This document shows positions 52,405 through 61,599 of a stretch of DNA of 64,000 bases, one piece after another. The stretch's first letter is position 1, and each line of letters starts with the position of its first letter. Origin of the DNA: Bradyrhizobium sp. AUGA SZCCT0158 (GTDB taxonomy: Bacteria; Pseudomonadota; Alphaproteobacteria; Rhizobiales; Xanthobacteraceae); assembly GCF_018130065.1 (NCBI RefSeq), contig NZ_JAFCME010000007.1, positions 62,001 to 126,000 of the forward strand. Reading direction: 5' to 3'. The notes beneath the pieces are model-generated. The model was not told where the DNA came from. It saw nothing but the letters and a program-made list of their open reading frames with translations, and made no database searches. Made by a program: the position numbers and the translations under genes.

Positions 52405-54006
52405 TCAGTCGAAGAGATTGGCTAGACGTTGTTTCATCTGGTCGGCGACGTAGAGCGCGATCGCCTGGATCGTCGAGGTCGGGTTCACGCCACCTGACGT
52501 CACGAACACACTGCCGTCGACGATGAAGAGATTCTTCACATCATGCGACCGGCCCCATTCGTTGACGACGGAGCGCGCCGGATCGGTCCCCATCCGCGCC
52601 GTACCCAGCAGATGCCAGCCGCCCCATGGGATCGGGTCGTTGATACAGAGGTCCGTGGCACCCGCGGCTTCGAGGATCTCCCTACCCCGCGCCAGTCCGT
52701 GCGCCATCATCTTCCGGCTGTTTTCGCTGATCGTGTAGTCGATCTTCGGTGCGGGAATGCCGTGGCAGTCCTTCAGCACGGGATCGAGCGTGACGCGGTT
52801 GTGTTCCTCGGGCAGATCCTCGCAAATCGCTGACACCCCGAGCCGATGGCCATTGAGCCTGCGGAAGACGCGGTGGTGATCCGCGCCCCATGGCAGAATG
52901 CCCTTCTGCTCGCTCGCGACGGCTTCGAACACCGGCCCTGCGCCGCGGCCGAACTGGATCCCGTAGCCGCGGACGAAGCCGCGCGACAGATCGGTGTCGT
53001 AAAACTCCTTGCTCCAGAGGCAGGTCGGCGGCGCGCGGTTAGAGTCAGTCGGCTCCTTCACGAAACCGTAGATTTGCGCATAGGGATGGAACATCAGGTT
53101 CTTGCCGACCAGGCCGGATGAATTGGCGAGGCCATTCGGAAAACGGCCGGAGACCGAGTTCAAGAGCAGCCGCGGTGTGCCGACACCGTTGCAGGCGATG
53201 ATCACGACCTCGGCCGGCTGGAACTGCTCGACCCCATCCTTGTCGTAATAGACGACGCCCGAAGCCATGCCGTGCTCGTTGGTCAGAATCTCGCGCACCC
53301 GGCAATGGGTCTTGAGTTCGACGCCGGCGCGGATCGCGTGCGGCCAATAGGTGATGTCGGTCGAAGCCTTGGCACCTTGCGCGCAGGCCGGCGTGCAATG
53401 GCCGAGATTGATGCAGCGCGCTCTGCCCTCATAGTCCATCGTCGCGACCGTGGTGTCCGACGGCCACCAGTGCCAGCCAAGCTTGTTCATGGCCTTGCCG
53501 ATCAGCGGGCCGGAGAGCCCAAGCGGCTGCGGCGGCATCGGCGGGCGCGTCAGCGGCGAACGCGGGTCGCCCGATAGGCCCGAGACGCCCATCATCCGGT
53601 CGTTCTCTTCGAAGAACGGCGTCAGCGTGTCGTAATCGATTGGCCAGTCATCAGCGACGCCGTCGAGTGTCTTCACCTTGAAATCCGACGGATGCAGCCG
53701 CGGCCAATGCGCCGTGTACATGACCGTCGAGCCACCGACGCCGTTGAAGTTCACAACCTTGATCGGCGAGTTGTCGTCGTTGATCGGGTAGTCCTGGGGC
53801 CGGCCACGGATATTCGGGCTGGTCGACCAGTCGCCGTAGAATTTTGCTTCCCAGTCACGCCCGGTGCTCGGATATTCCGACGAATTCATCCAGCCGCCCT
53901 GGTCGAGGCAGAGAATATGCATCTTGGTATCGGCAAGGCTCCAGGCCACGGCTGCACCGGAAGCACCGGCGCCAATGATCAGGACGTCAACGGGATCGTT
54001 CTTCAT
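52405..54006 (-). CDS. GMC family FAD oxidoreductase
   Basis: A 533-residue flavoprotein with N-terminal VLIIGAGASGAAVAW (FAD binding), FNGVGGSTVMYTAHWPRLHP near residue 88-107 (GMC signature region) and VIIACNGVGTPRLLLNS (second GMC signature). The C-terminal catalytic His is probably in GGWHLLGTARMG and the Asn in GGVNPTSTIQAIAL. Members oxidise alcohols, sugars or sugar acids. It is translated just before a small gluconate-dehydrogenase-like subunit. No cytochrome subunit is adjacent. Confidence 0.88.
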   Translation of the reverse strand: MKNDPVDVLIIGAGASGAAVAWSLADTKMHILCLDQGGWMNSSEYPSTGRDWEAKFYGDWSTSPNIRGRPQDYPINDDNSPIKVVNFNGVGGSTVMYTAHWPRLHPSDFKVKTLDGVADDWPIDYDTLTPFFEENDRMMGVSGLSGDPRSPLTRPPMPPQPLGLSGPLIGKAMNKLGWHWWPSDTTVATMDYEGRARCINLGHCTPACAQGAKASTDITYWPHAIRAGVELKTHCRVREILTNEHGMASGVVYYDKDGVEQFQPAEVVIIACNGVGTPRLLLNSVSGRFPNGLANSSGLVGKNLMFHPYAQIYGFVKEPTDSNRAPPTCLWSKEFYDTDLSRGFVRGYGIQFGRGAGPVFEAVASEQKGILPWGADHHRVFRRLNGHRLGVSAICEDLPEEHNRVTLDPVLKDCHGIPAPKIDYTISENSRKMMAHGLARGREILEAAGATDLCINDPIPWGGWHLLGTARMGTDPARSVVNEWGRSHDVKNLFIVDGSVFVTSGGVNPTSTIQAIALYVADQMKQRLANLFD

Positions 54007-54030
54007 TCTATTTCCTTGAAGGTCTCTCTT

Positions 54031-54140
54031 TCGTCATTGCGAGCGCAGCATAGCAATCCATACTTTTTGCGCGGTAGGATGGTTGCTTCCGCCTTCGCTC
54101 GTTGAGCTACGGCGGACAAGTCGCTGCGCTCGCAATGACG
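54031..54140. repeat. Dispersed palindromic repeat, CATTGCGAGC family
   Basis: TCGTCATTGCGAGCGCAGCA on the left and CGCTGCGCTCGCAATGACGG on the right are inverted copies; GCAATCCATA / ATGGTTGCTTC lie inside. Relative at 7841-7924. It sits between two same-strand genes, GMC oxidoreductase and cytochrome P450. Confidence 0.8.
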
Positions 54141-54142
54141 GC

Positions 54143-55366
54143 TTAACTCACAATCCTTACCGGTAGCGAACGAACGCCGCGTATGAAATTCGAATAGAGC
54201 CGCTGCGGCGGACCGACCATCTCAAAACGAAGCTCCCTTGCCAACACTTCCTCCCAGAGAATGCGGATTTGCTGTTCGGCGAGCCGGTCGCCGACGCAGC
54301 GATGGATGCCGGCGCCGAAGGCGAGATGCTGCCGGGGTTTGGCGCGACCGACGATGAACTCGTCGGCGCGATCGATCTTATCCTCGTCGCGATTGCCGGA
54401 GATGTACCACATCACGACCTTGTCACCCTTTGCGATTCGGCGCCCGGCCAATTCGACATCGTTGCGCGCAGTGCGGCGCATATGCAGCACCGGCGTGTGG
54501 TAGCGGATGGTTTCGGAAACGAGATTTGGAACCAACTCGCGCCTGCTGCGCACCAGTTCGAACTGCTCGGGGTTTTCGACCAGTGCCATCAGCCCGCCGG
54601 TCATGGAATTGCGCGTGGTATCGTTGCCGCCGACGATCAAAAGCGCGATCGTTCCGATGAATTCGCGCGCCTGCAGATTACGCGTCGCTTCCGAATGCGC
54701 CAGCATCGAGATCAAATCGACGGTTGGCGCGGCATTCGCGCGGGCATCCCACAACCTTCGGAAATATTCACCCATTTTGGTGAGTTCGGCGATACGTTCT
54801 TCCGCCGAATGCACGACGGCGTCGGGCGCTTCGATATTGGCGATCGCCACATCGGACCACCAGGTCAGTTTCTCGCGATCGGCCCAGGGAAAGTCGAACA
54901 GCGTCGCCAGCATCATGTTGGTGAGATCGGTCGAGACCCGTGCGACCCAATCGAACGTCTCGTTGCGCGGAAGCGCGTCCAGCACTTCCGACGTCCGCTT
55001 GCGGATCAGCGCCTCAAGGTTGGCGAGGTTCGACGGCGCAACGATGGGCGCGACGGTGCGTCGATGCGCGGTATGGCCCGGCGGGTCCATCCGGATGAAG
55101 TTGGCAAACTCCTGGCCGAGGGGCTGGTCGGTGATCTGGATACCGCCGAGTTCAGAACTCGACGAATAATTCTCGTGGTCGAGCTCGACGGTAAAAATAT
55201 CGTCGTAGCGCGTTACCGACCAAAACGGCCCGAACGGCGAGGCCTCGCAATAATGCACGGGATCGTCGCGGCGCAGCCGCGCGAACAGCGGTCGCCAATT
55301 GTCGTCCTGGTACAAATGGGGATCGCTGACGTCGATCGAGGCCAGCTTGCGCAGCGCCTGCACCAT
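54143..55366 (-). CDS. Cytochrome P450
   Basis: A 407-residue soluble bacterial P450. The oxygen-activation helix has GGNDTT (246-251), the ExxR pair is ETIR (285-288) and the heme loop is FGAGIHRCVG with thiolate Cys357. Residues 93-104 (MDPPGHTAHRRT) contain the helix-C heme-contact region. It hydroxylates an unknown small hydrophobic molecule and needs a ferredoxin; none is adjacent. The start at 55366 is the first sensible ATG. Divergent from a Baeyer-Villiger-type monooxygenase. Confidence 0.9.
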   Translation of the reverse strand: MVQALRKLASIDVSDPHLYQDDNWRPLFARLRRDDPVHYCEASPFGPFWSVTRYDDIFTVELDHENYSSSSELGGIQITDQPLGQEFANFIRMDPPGHTAHRRTVAPIVAPSNLANLEALIRKRTSEVLDALPRNETFDWVARVSTDLTNMMLATLFDFPWADREKLTWWSDVAIANIEAPDAVVHSAEERIAELTKMGEYFRRLWDARANAAPTVDLISMLAHSEATRNLQAREFIGTIALLIVGGNDTTRNSMTGGLMALVENPEQFELVRSRRELVPNLVSETIRYHTPVLHMRRTARNDVELAGRRIAKGDKVVMWYISGNRDEDKIDRADEFIVGRAKPRQHLAFGAGIHRCVGDRLAEQQIRILWEEVLARELRFEMVGPPQRLYSNFIRGVRSLPVRIVS

Positions 55367-55559
55367 CGTGTCCCCCTGTTTCCGTCGCCGCTTGCCGGGC
55401 GCTCCTGCCTCCGACGATAGGGGCAGATATGGCCAGGAGTAAAGGCGCGAGAGGCCGCCCGGCGGCAAACCTGCAACCCTGCCACGCGTCCAGGCGGGGT
55501 TTGTCCACCGGCGCAAGAACGGATAGTTTTAGGTCCAAGGACATACATAAAGTGCATAC

Positions 55560-57170
55560 TTGGGAGCAACGCCGATTCCGAATCTTGACGTCATCATCAT
55601 CGGCGCCGGCCTTTCCGGCATGTACCAACTCTACCGGCTGCGTGAACTGGGTTTGCGCGTGCGCGTATTCGAGGCGGGCACCGATGTCGGCGGTACCTGG
55701 TACTGGAATCGCTATCCCGGCGCCCGCTTCGATTCAGAGAGTTATTCCTATGGCTATTCTTTCTCCAAGGAGTTGCTGCAGGAGTGGGACTGGTCCGAGC
55801 ATTTTGCAGGCCAGCCGGAAACATTGCGCTACTGCAACTACGTCGCTGACAAGTTCGATCTGCGCCGGGACATCCAGTTTGAAAGCCGCGTCAAGGCCGC
55901 CCATTACGAGGAAGAAAGCCGGAGCTGGACGATTACGCTGGAAGACGGCAGCCGCTTCAACGCCCGCTTCCTGATTACGGCGATCGGGCCGCTCTCGACG
56001 CCCACGCTGCCGCGAATCGAAGGTCTTGGCGATTTCAAGGGCGCATCGTTCCACACCGCCCGCTGGCCCAAGGAGCCGGTGGATTTTACCGGCAAGCGCG
56101 TCGCGGTCATCGGCACCGGTGCAACCGGCATCCAGACCATCCAGACCATCGCCAAAGAGGTCGGACATCTGACGGTGTTCCAGCGAACGGCGAATTGGGC
56201 AGCGCCGCTGCACAACGGCAAGATCGACGCCGAGACGCAGAAGAAAATCAAGGCCGGCTATCCCGAGATATTTGCCCGCTGCCAGGAGACATTTGCCTGC
56301 TTCGTTCACACGCCTGATACGCGCGGCGCCTTCGAGGTATCCGACGAGGAGCGCGAAGCCAATTACGAGCGGCTCTACGGCGAGCGTGGTTTTGGCATCT
56401 GGCAAGGCAATTTCAAGGACATCCTGATCGACCGCAAAGCCAATGCGACGATCAGCGATTTCGTCGCGCGGAAAATCCGCCAGCGGGTTAAAAACCCCGA
56501 GGTCGCCGAGAAACTGATCCCGAAGAACCACGGATTCGGCACGCGGCGGCTGCCGCTGGAGACGTTTTACTTCGAGGTCTACAACCAGGACAATGTCGAG
56601 CTGGTCGACATCAAGGAGACGCCGATCGAGCGGATCACAACCAAGGGCATCAAGACCAGCGCAAGGGAATTCGAGTTCGACATCATCATCTATGCGACCG
56701 GGTTCGACGCGCTCACCGGCAGCTTCGACAAGATCGACTTCCGCGGCGTCAATGACGCGCGGCTGAAGGAGAAATGGAAGCACGGGCCGCAGACCTACTT
56801 GGGCATCATGGTCCACGAATTCCCCAACATGATGATGCTGATGGGGCCGCACACCGCGCTCGGCAACATTCCGCGCAGCATCGAATACAGCGTCGATTGG
56901 GTGACCGGGCTGGTGCGCTTTGCGTACGACAACAAACTGACACGACTGGAAGCGACCACCGCCGGTGTGCAGTCATGGACCGATCACGTCAAGGCGCTCG
57001 GCGTCGGGCTGTTGTCCAACGAGATCGATTCCTGGATGACCGGCATCAACTCCAACGTCGAAGGCAAGCAGACCCGCATCATCGCCCGCTACAGCGGCAG
57101 CGCCCCGGCCTATCGCGCGCGATGCGATGAGGTCGCGGCGAAGGGGTATGATGAGTTGCAATTGGGGTAG
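55560..57170 (+). CDS. Baeyer-Villiger-type flavin monooxygenase
   Basis: A 536-residue FAD/NADPH enzyme. The FAD loop is G15-AGLSG20; the Baeyer-Villiger fingerprint FKGASFHTARWPK lies at 159-171; the second dinucleotide fold has VIGTGATGIQTIQ. GTWYWNRYPGARFDSES near 45-61 is typical of cyclohexanone and cyclododecanone monooxygenases. It inserts oxygen beside a ketone to give an ester or lactone. The apparent start is TTG at 55560, since the FAD loop needs this N-terminus and no ATG lies upstream in frame. Divergent from the P450. Confidence 0.88.
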   Translation: MGATPIPNLDVIIIGAGLSGMYQLYRLRELGLRVRVFEAGTDVGGTWYWNRYPGARFDSESYSYGYSFSKELLQEWDWSEHFAGQPETLRYCNYVADKFDLRRDIQFESRVKAAHYEEESRSWTITLEDGSRFNARFLITAIGPLSTPTLPRIEGLGDFKGASFHTARWPKEPVDFTGKRVAVIGTGATGIQTIQTIAKEVGHLTVFQRTANWAAPLHNGKIDAETQKKIKAGYPEIFARCQETFACFVHTPDTRGAFEVSDEEREANYERLYGERGFGIWQGNFKDILIDRKANATISDFVARKIRQRVKNPEVAEKLIPKNHGFGTRRLPLETFYFEVYNQDNVELVDIKETPIERITTKGIKTSAREFEFDIIIYATGFDALTGSFDKIDFRGVNDARLKEKWKHGPQTYLGIMVHEFPNMMMLMGPHTALGNIPRSIEYSVDWVTGLVRFAYDNKLTRLEATTAGVQSWTDHVKALGVGLLSNEIDSWMTGINSNVEGKQTRIIARYSGSAPAYRARCDEVAAKGYDELQLG

Positions 57171-57180
57171 CTTTCTAATG

Positions 57181-57299
57181 TCGTCCCGGCCTTGAGCCGG
57201 GACCCATACCGCGTGATCTATCGAGATCGCGATGTGGCAGACGCCTTGCCTAACAATAGATGACCGGGGTTATGGGTCCCGGCTCAAGGCCGGGACGAC
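57181..57299. repeat. Large inverted repeat, GTCGTCCCGG family
   Basis: Left end TCGTCCCGGCCTTGAGCCGG and the inverted right end share the sequence of the element at 3131-3252, including GGGACCCATA inside each arm. The middle is unrelated. It lies between the convergent monooxygenase and carboxylase genes. Confidence 0.82.
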
Positions 57300-57320
57300 G
57301 TGGACGGATTTTCGGCTCTC

Positions 57321-60300
57321 TCACCACGCATCAATACACGGCCGCTTCCGTCCATTCCGCGGCTCCGGCTTCGGCACCGAGCGCAGCCCCGACATGATCC
57401 AATGTCTGGTATCAGCGGGATCGATGACCTCGTCGATCTCCAGCACCGAAGCGATCGAGACCGCCTTGCCGTTGGCATAGAGTTCGGCGACCTTGGCCTT
57501 GTAGTATTTCTCGCGCTCCTCGGGATCGGCGATCGCTTCCATTTCCTTGCGGAAGCCGAGCCGGACATAGCCTTCCAGGCCCATGCCGCCGAATTCGCCG
57601 GTCGGCCACGCCACCGTGAAGAACGAGGCATGAAAGCCGCCGCCGATCATGGCTTGCGCGCCGAGGCCATAGCCCTTGCGCAGCACGATGCCGAACAACG
57701 GCACCGTGAGGCTGGCGCCGGTCACGAACATCCGCGCCACGTGGCGCACAATGGCGGTCTTTTCCGCTTCGGGCCCGACCATGAAGCCCGGCGTATCGCA
57801 CAGCGACACGATCGGAATGTCGAAGGCATCGCAGAGCTGCAGGAAGCGCGCGGCCTTGTCGCCGGCCGCGGCATCGATCGCGCCGCCAAGGTGTTTTGGA
57901 TTGTTGGCGATCAGCCCGAACGGTTTTCCCTCGATGCGGATGAACGCCGTAATCATGCCGACGCCGAAATCGCGGCGAATTTCCAGCACCGATCCCTCGT
58001 CGGCGATAAGGTCGATCACGGCCCGGATGTCATAGACCCGCAAGCGATTCTCCGGGATCGCGCGCCGCAGCAGCCGCTGGTCCGGCGCCTTCCAATCCGT
58101 CACTGTGCCCTGGAAATACGACAGATATTTTTGCGCGGCGGAGGTTGCTTCCGCTTCGTCCTCGACCAGGATGTCAATGACGCCGTTCGGCGACTGAAAC
58201 GACACCGGGCCGACTTCGGCCGGATGATAGACGCCAAGACCGCCACCCTCGATCATGGCCGGACCGCCCATGCCGATCGACGCATTTTTGGTGGCAATGA
58301 TCACGTCGCAGCAGCCGAGCATCGCGGCATTGCCGGCGAAGCAATAGCCGGAGACGACGCCGATGACAGGCACCAACCCCGACAGTTTTGCAAATTGCAC
58401 AAAGGACGGCCCGTCGAGGCCGGTCATGCCGAGCCGGTCGGTATCGCCGGGACGGCCGCCGCCGCCCTCGGCATAAAACACCAGCGGCATCCGCCATTGT
58501 TCGGCGAGCCCCAGCATGCGGTCGATCTTCTTGTGGTTCATATGACCCTGGGTGCCCGCCAGCACGGTGTAGTCATAGGAGATCACCATGCAGCGCGCGC
58601 CTTCCGCGCCGAATTTTTCCGCATTCACGGTGGCGACGCCGGAGATCAGGCCGTCAGCCGGCGTGTTCTGAATGAGGTCGTCGACCTTGCGCCGCCGCCG
58701 CTGCGCCGCGATCGCCAGCGAGCCATATTCGACGAACGATCCTTCATCGACGAGCTGCGCGAGGTTTTCGCGCGCCGTGCGCTGGTTGGTCTTGCGACGG
58801 CGCTCGACCGAGGCCGGCCGGTTCTCGTCCAGCGTGATGGCGTGACGCGCGATCAGTTCGGCGAGGTCAGGGCGGATGTGGTCGAGATCGACATCCTCTT
58901 CCTCCGCCACATTGTGGGCATCGATCTCGGCCGGTTCGAGAAACAGGATGGCTTCGTCCTGCATCAGGGTGACGCCGGCGTCGGCAGCAATCTTCGTCAC
59001 CTTGCCGCCATGCGGCGCGGTCACCAGATGCTCCATCTTCATGGATTCGAGCACCGCAATCTGCTGGCCGGGCCGGACGAGATCGCCTTCCCGCACCTCG
59101 ATCGCAACGATCGTACCCTGCAGCGGCGCCGGTACCGGGACGGAGCCGGCCGGACCGGCCGACCCGGCCGAGGCTTCGGGGGCCTCGGGAATCGACACGG
59201 CCGCGCCCGCTTCCAGCAGCTCGGGCGCCGAAAGATCGTTCGCCGCGTGCACCAATGCAGCGACATGGGTATCGATAAAGCCGGTATTGATCCGGTTGGC
59301 GACGAAATCCGGATGCGCCAGCACCGCCCCGAGGAACGGAATATTGGTAGCGACGCCGCCGATGCGGAATTCGCGCAACGTGCGGGTGGCCTTCTGCACC
59401 ACATCGGCCCAGTTCGGGCCGGTCGCGTGCACGATGACCTTGGCGAGCAGCGAGTCAAAGGCGGCGCTGGTCCTGTAGCCGGAATAGCCGAACGTATCGA
59501 CGCGGACACCGGGGCCGGCCGGCAGATCGAACATGGAGAGCGTGCCGCCGGTCGGCTTGGTGACGCCGTGCTCGTCCATCACCTCCATGTTGACGCGGAG
59601 CTGCATCGCGTAGCCGCGCGGTCTTGGGATGTAGGCCTGTGCGAGGCCGAGCGAGCCCAGCGTGGCGCCGCCGGCGACGGCGAGCTGCGCCTGCACCAGA
59701 TCGACGCCGAGCACCTCCTCGGTCACGGTGTGCTCGACCTGCAGCCGCGGATTGGCCTCGATGAAGGCGAAGGCCTGCGCATCGCCTTTGGCATCGCCAT
59801 CGACAAGGAATTCGAAGGTGCCGAGATTGTCGTAGTTTGCGGCGCCCGCGAGTTCCCGGGCGGCGTCAATGATCCGCGTGCGCAGACTGTTGCTCAGCGA
59901 CGGGCTTGGCGCCACCTCGATCAGCTTCTGGTTCCGGCGCTGGATCGTGCATTCGCGTTCCCACAAATGGCTGATCGCGCCATGGTGGTCGCCGATGATC
60001 TGCACTTCGATGTGGCGGGCGTTTCGGATCAGGCGCTCGACATAGACGCCGTCGCTGCCGAAGGCCGCCTTGGCCTCGGACTGGCAGCGCGCATAGGCCT
60101 CTTCCAGCTTTGCCGCATCGTCCACGATCCGCATGCCGCGGCCGCCGCCGCCGGCGATGGCCTTGATCATGACGGCGGCGCCGGCGCCGAGCGACGCGAA
60201 GAAATCCCTGGCCTGGTCGAGCGAGGTCGGGCCGCTGGTGCCCTCGATGATGGGCACGCCAGTCTCTTTTGCCAGCGCCTTGGCCTTGGCCTTGTCGCCG

Positions 60301-60638
60301 AACAGATCCAGCGCCTCCGGCGACGGGCCGACGAAGGTGATGCCCTCTTCCGCGCAACGCCGGGCCAGCAGGGTGTTTTCGCTGAGAAAACCGTAACCGG
60401 GATGCAGTGCATCGCAGCCGGTGGCCTTGGCGGTGGCGACGACGGCTTCGATGTCGAGATAGGCGCGTGCGCCCCGCCCCGGGATTTCATGCGCCACGTC
60501 GGCGGAGCGAACGTGCAGCGACAGGGCGTCATCGGCGGGATAGATCGCAACGGTGGCAAGGCCGGTCTCGCCCGCAGCCCGCGCGATTCGAATGGCAATC
60601 TCGCCGCGGTTGGCGATCAGGAGTCTATTGAAAGGCAT
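57321..60638 (-). CDS. Fused biotin-dependent acyl-CoA carboxylase (biotin carboxylase-BCCP-carboxyltransferase)
   Basis: An 1105-residue single chain. Residues 1-450 are biotin carboxylase (LLIANRGEIAIRIARAAGE at the start, GGGGRGMRIV ATP-grasp loop, EANPRLQVEHTVTEEV). Residues about 505-580 are the biotin carrier, biotin on Lys534 in ESMKMEH. Residues 620-1105 are a carboxyltransferase with both halves (SYDYTVLAGTQGHMNHKK; CDTPGFMVG). This makes malonyl- or methylmalonyl-type CoA esters. In most Bradyrhizobium relatives the parts are on separate chains, so this is an extra enzyme. Substrate unknown. Confidence 0.9.
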   Translation of the reverse strand: MPFNRLLIANRGEIAIRIARAAGETGLATVAIYPADDALSLHVRSADVAHEIPGRGARAYLDIEAVVATAKATGCDALHPGYGFLSENTLLARRCAEEGITFVGPSPEALDLFGDKAKAKALAKETGVPIIEGTSGPTSLDQARDFFASLGAGAAVMIKAIAGGGGRGMRIVDDAAKLEEAYARCQSEAKAAFGSDGVYVERLIRNARHIEVQIIGDHHGAISHLWERECTIQRRNQKLIEVAPSPSLSNSLRTRIIDAARELAGAANYDNLGTFEFLVDGDAKGDAQAFAFIEANPRLQVEHTVTEEVLGVDLVQAQLAVAGGATLGSLGLAQAYIPRPRGYAMQLRVNMEVMDEHGVTKPTGGTLSMFDLPAGPGVRVDTFGYSGYRTSAAFDSLLAKVIVHATGPNWADVVQKATRTLREFRIGGVATNIPFLGAVLAHPDFVANRINTGFIDTHVAALVHAANDLSAPELLEAGAAVSIPEAPEASAGSAGPAGSVPVPAPLQGTIVAIEVREGDLVRPGQQIAVLESMKMEHLVTAPHGGKVTKIAADAGVTLMQDEAILFLEPAEIDAHNVAEEEDVDLDHIRPDLAELIARHAITLDENRPASVERRRKTNQRTARENLAQLVDEGSFVEYGSLAIAAQRRRRKVDDLIQNTPADGLISGVATVNAEKFGAEGARCMVISYDYTVLAGTQGHMNHKKIDRMLGLAEQWRMPLVFYAEGGGGRPGDTDRLGMTGLDGPSFVQFAKLSGLVPVIGVVSGYCFAGNAAMLGCCDVIIATKNASIGMGGPAMIEGGGLGVYHPAEVGPVSFQSPNGVIDILVEDEAEATSAAQKYLSYFQGTVTDWKAPDQRLLRRAIPENRLRVYDIRAVIDLIADEGSVLEIRRDFGVGMITAFIRIEGKPFGLIANNPKHLGGAIDAAAGDKAARFLQLCDAFDIPIVSLCDTPGFMVGPEAEKTAIVRHVARMFVTGASLTVPLFGIVLRKGYGLGAQAMIGGGFHASFFTVAWPTGEFGGMGLEGYVRLGFRKEMEAIADPEEREKYYKAKVAELYANGKAVSIASVLEIDEVIDPADTRHWIMSGLRSVPKPEPRNGRKRPCIDAW

Positions 60639-60664
60639 AAGAACTTCCGCAAAAGACTTTTCAT

Positions 60665-60713
60665 TTGAGCATGACCTTATCGGAAAACCGGTGCCCACTT
60701 TTCCGGGTCATGC
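60665..60713. repeat. Hairpin repeat, GAGCATGATC family (copy B)
   Basis: GAGCATGACC pairs with GGGTCATGC, and CGGAAAA pairs with TTTTCCG inside. Nearly the same sequence as copy A at 39816-39864. As there, the repeat edge supplies the TAG stop of the adjacent gene (60715). Confidence 0.78.
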
Positions 60714-60714
60714 C

Positions 60715-61599
60715 CTATCGATCCTTCATGGTCGGATCGAGCACGATACGCAAGGACTCTCCCAGCGCATTGAATGCCAACGAGACCACCAGAATGGCAA
60801 GCCCCGGGGCATACATCTGCTCCGGCGCGATCTCCATATACTGGTAGGCACGGGCCAGCATCGCCCCCCAGCTCGGGTTTGGCGGCTGGATGCCGAGCCC
60901 GAGGAAGCTGAGGCTGGCCTCCGCCAGCAGGGCTGCCGCCAGCAGCAGCGTGACCTGCACGATCACAGGCTGCAGGGCGTTCGGCAGCACGTGTTTCCAC
61001 AGGATATGCCAGGCCGGCGCCCCAAAGCACCTGGAGGCGTCGACGTAGAGCTCCTGCCGCACGATCAGCGTCCGCGCCCGGACGATTCGCGCCAGCGCCG
61101 GAAACATCACGATCCCGACCGCGATCATGCCGTTGGTGAGGCCGATGCCGAGCGCGCCGGTGACCGCGATCGCCAGCACGATCGCCGGGAACGACAGGAA
61201 CGTGTCGATGACACGGCTGATGATGTCGTCGGTCCAGCCGCCGAAGAACCCGGCGGCCAGGCCGACCGGCAGGCCGATCGCAACCGCGACGCTGACCGCG
61301 AGCAGGCTGGCATAGACAGTTGCCGGCGCGCCATAGATCAGCCGGCTGAAGATGTCGCGGCCGAGATCGTCGGTGCCGAGCAGATGCCCGGGGCCCGGCG
61401 CCGCCAGCATGTTGTTGGCGTCCTGCGCGGTCGGCAGATAGGGCGCGATCCAGGGCGCGCCGATCGCGACAACCACCAGCACCAGCAGCACCAGGATCGC
61501 CAGCGCGGCGCGCAGATCGCCCGCCAGCCAGCGGAAAAACCGCCGCAGCCGGCTCGGCTGGACCAGTCGCTTGGGGGTTTCGAGCGCCATGTCGGTCAT
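60715..61599 (-). CDS. Oligopeptide/dipeptide-type ABC permease (DppC class)
   Basis: A 294-residue inner-membrane protein with five to six helices, an N-terminal cytosolic stretch as in DppC/OppC (RFFRWLAGDLRAALAILVL), the LLGTDDLGRDIFSRLIYG motif near residue 93, and the EAA loop DASRCFGAPAWHILWKHVLP. Start and stop overlap the DppB-class gene (ATGA). It forms half of the channel for a peptide or an opine-like solute. It ends at the hairpin repeat. Confidence 0.88.
   Translation of the reverse strand: MTDMALETPKRLVQPSRLRRFFRWLAGDLRAALAILVLLVLVVVAIGAPWIAPYLPTAQDANNMLAAPGPGHLLGTDDLGRDIFSRLIYGAPATVYASLLAVSVAVAIGLPVGLAAGFFGGWTDDIISRVIDTFLSFPAIVLAIAVTGALGIGLTNGMIAVGIVMFPALARIVRARTLIVRQELYVDASRCFGAPAWHILWKHVLPNALQPVIVQVTLLLAAALLAEASLSFLGLGIQPPNPSWGAMLARAYQYMEIAPEQMYAPGLAILVVSLAFNALGESLRIVLDPTMKDR

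Noticed and set aside
57300..60668. A very long plus-strand open frame opposite the carboxylase gene
   Set aside because: Its product is rich in His, Arg, Asp and Gly with no domain, as expected opposite a high-GC gene. The minus strand encodes a clear carboxylase.
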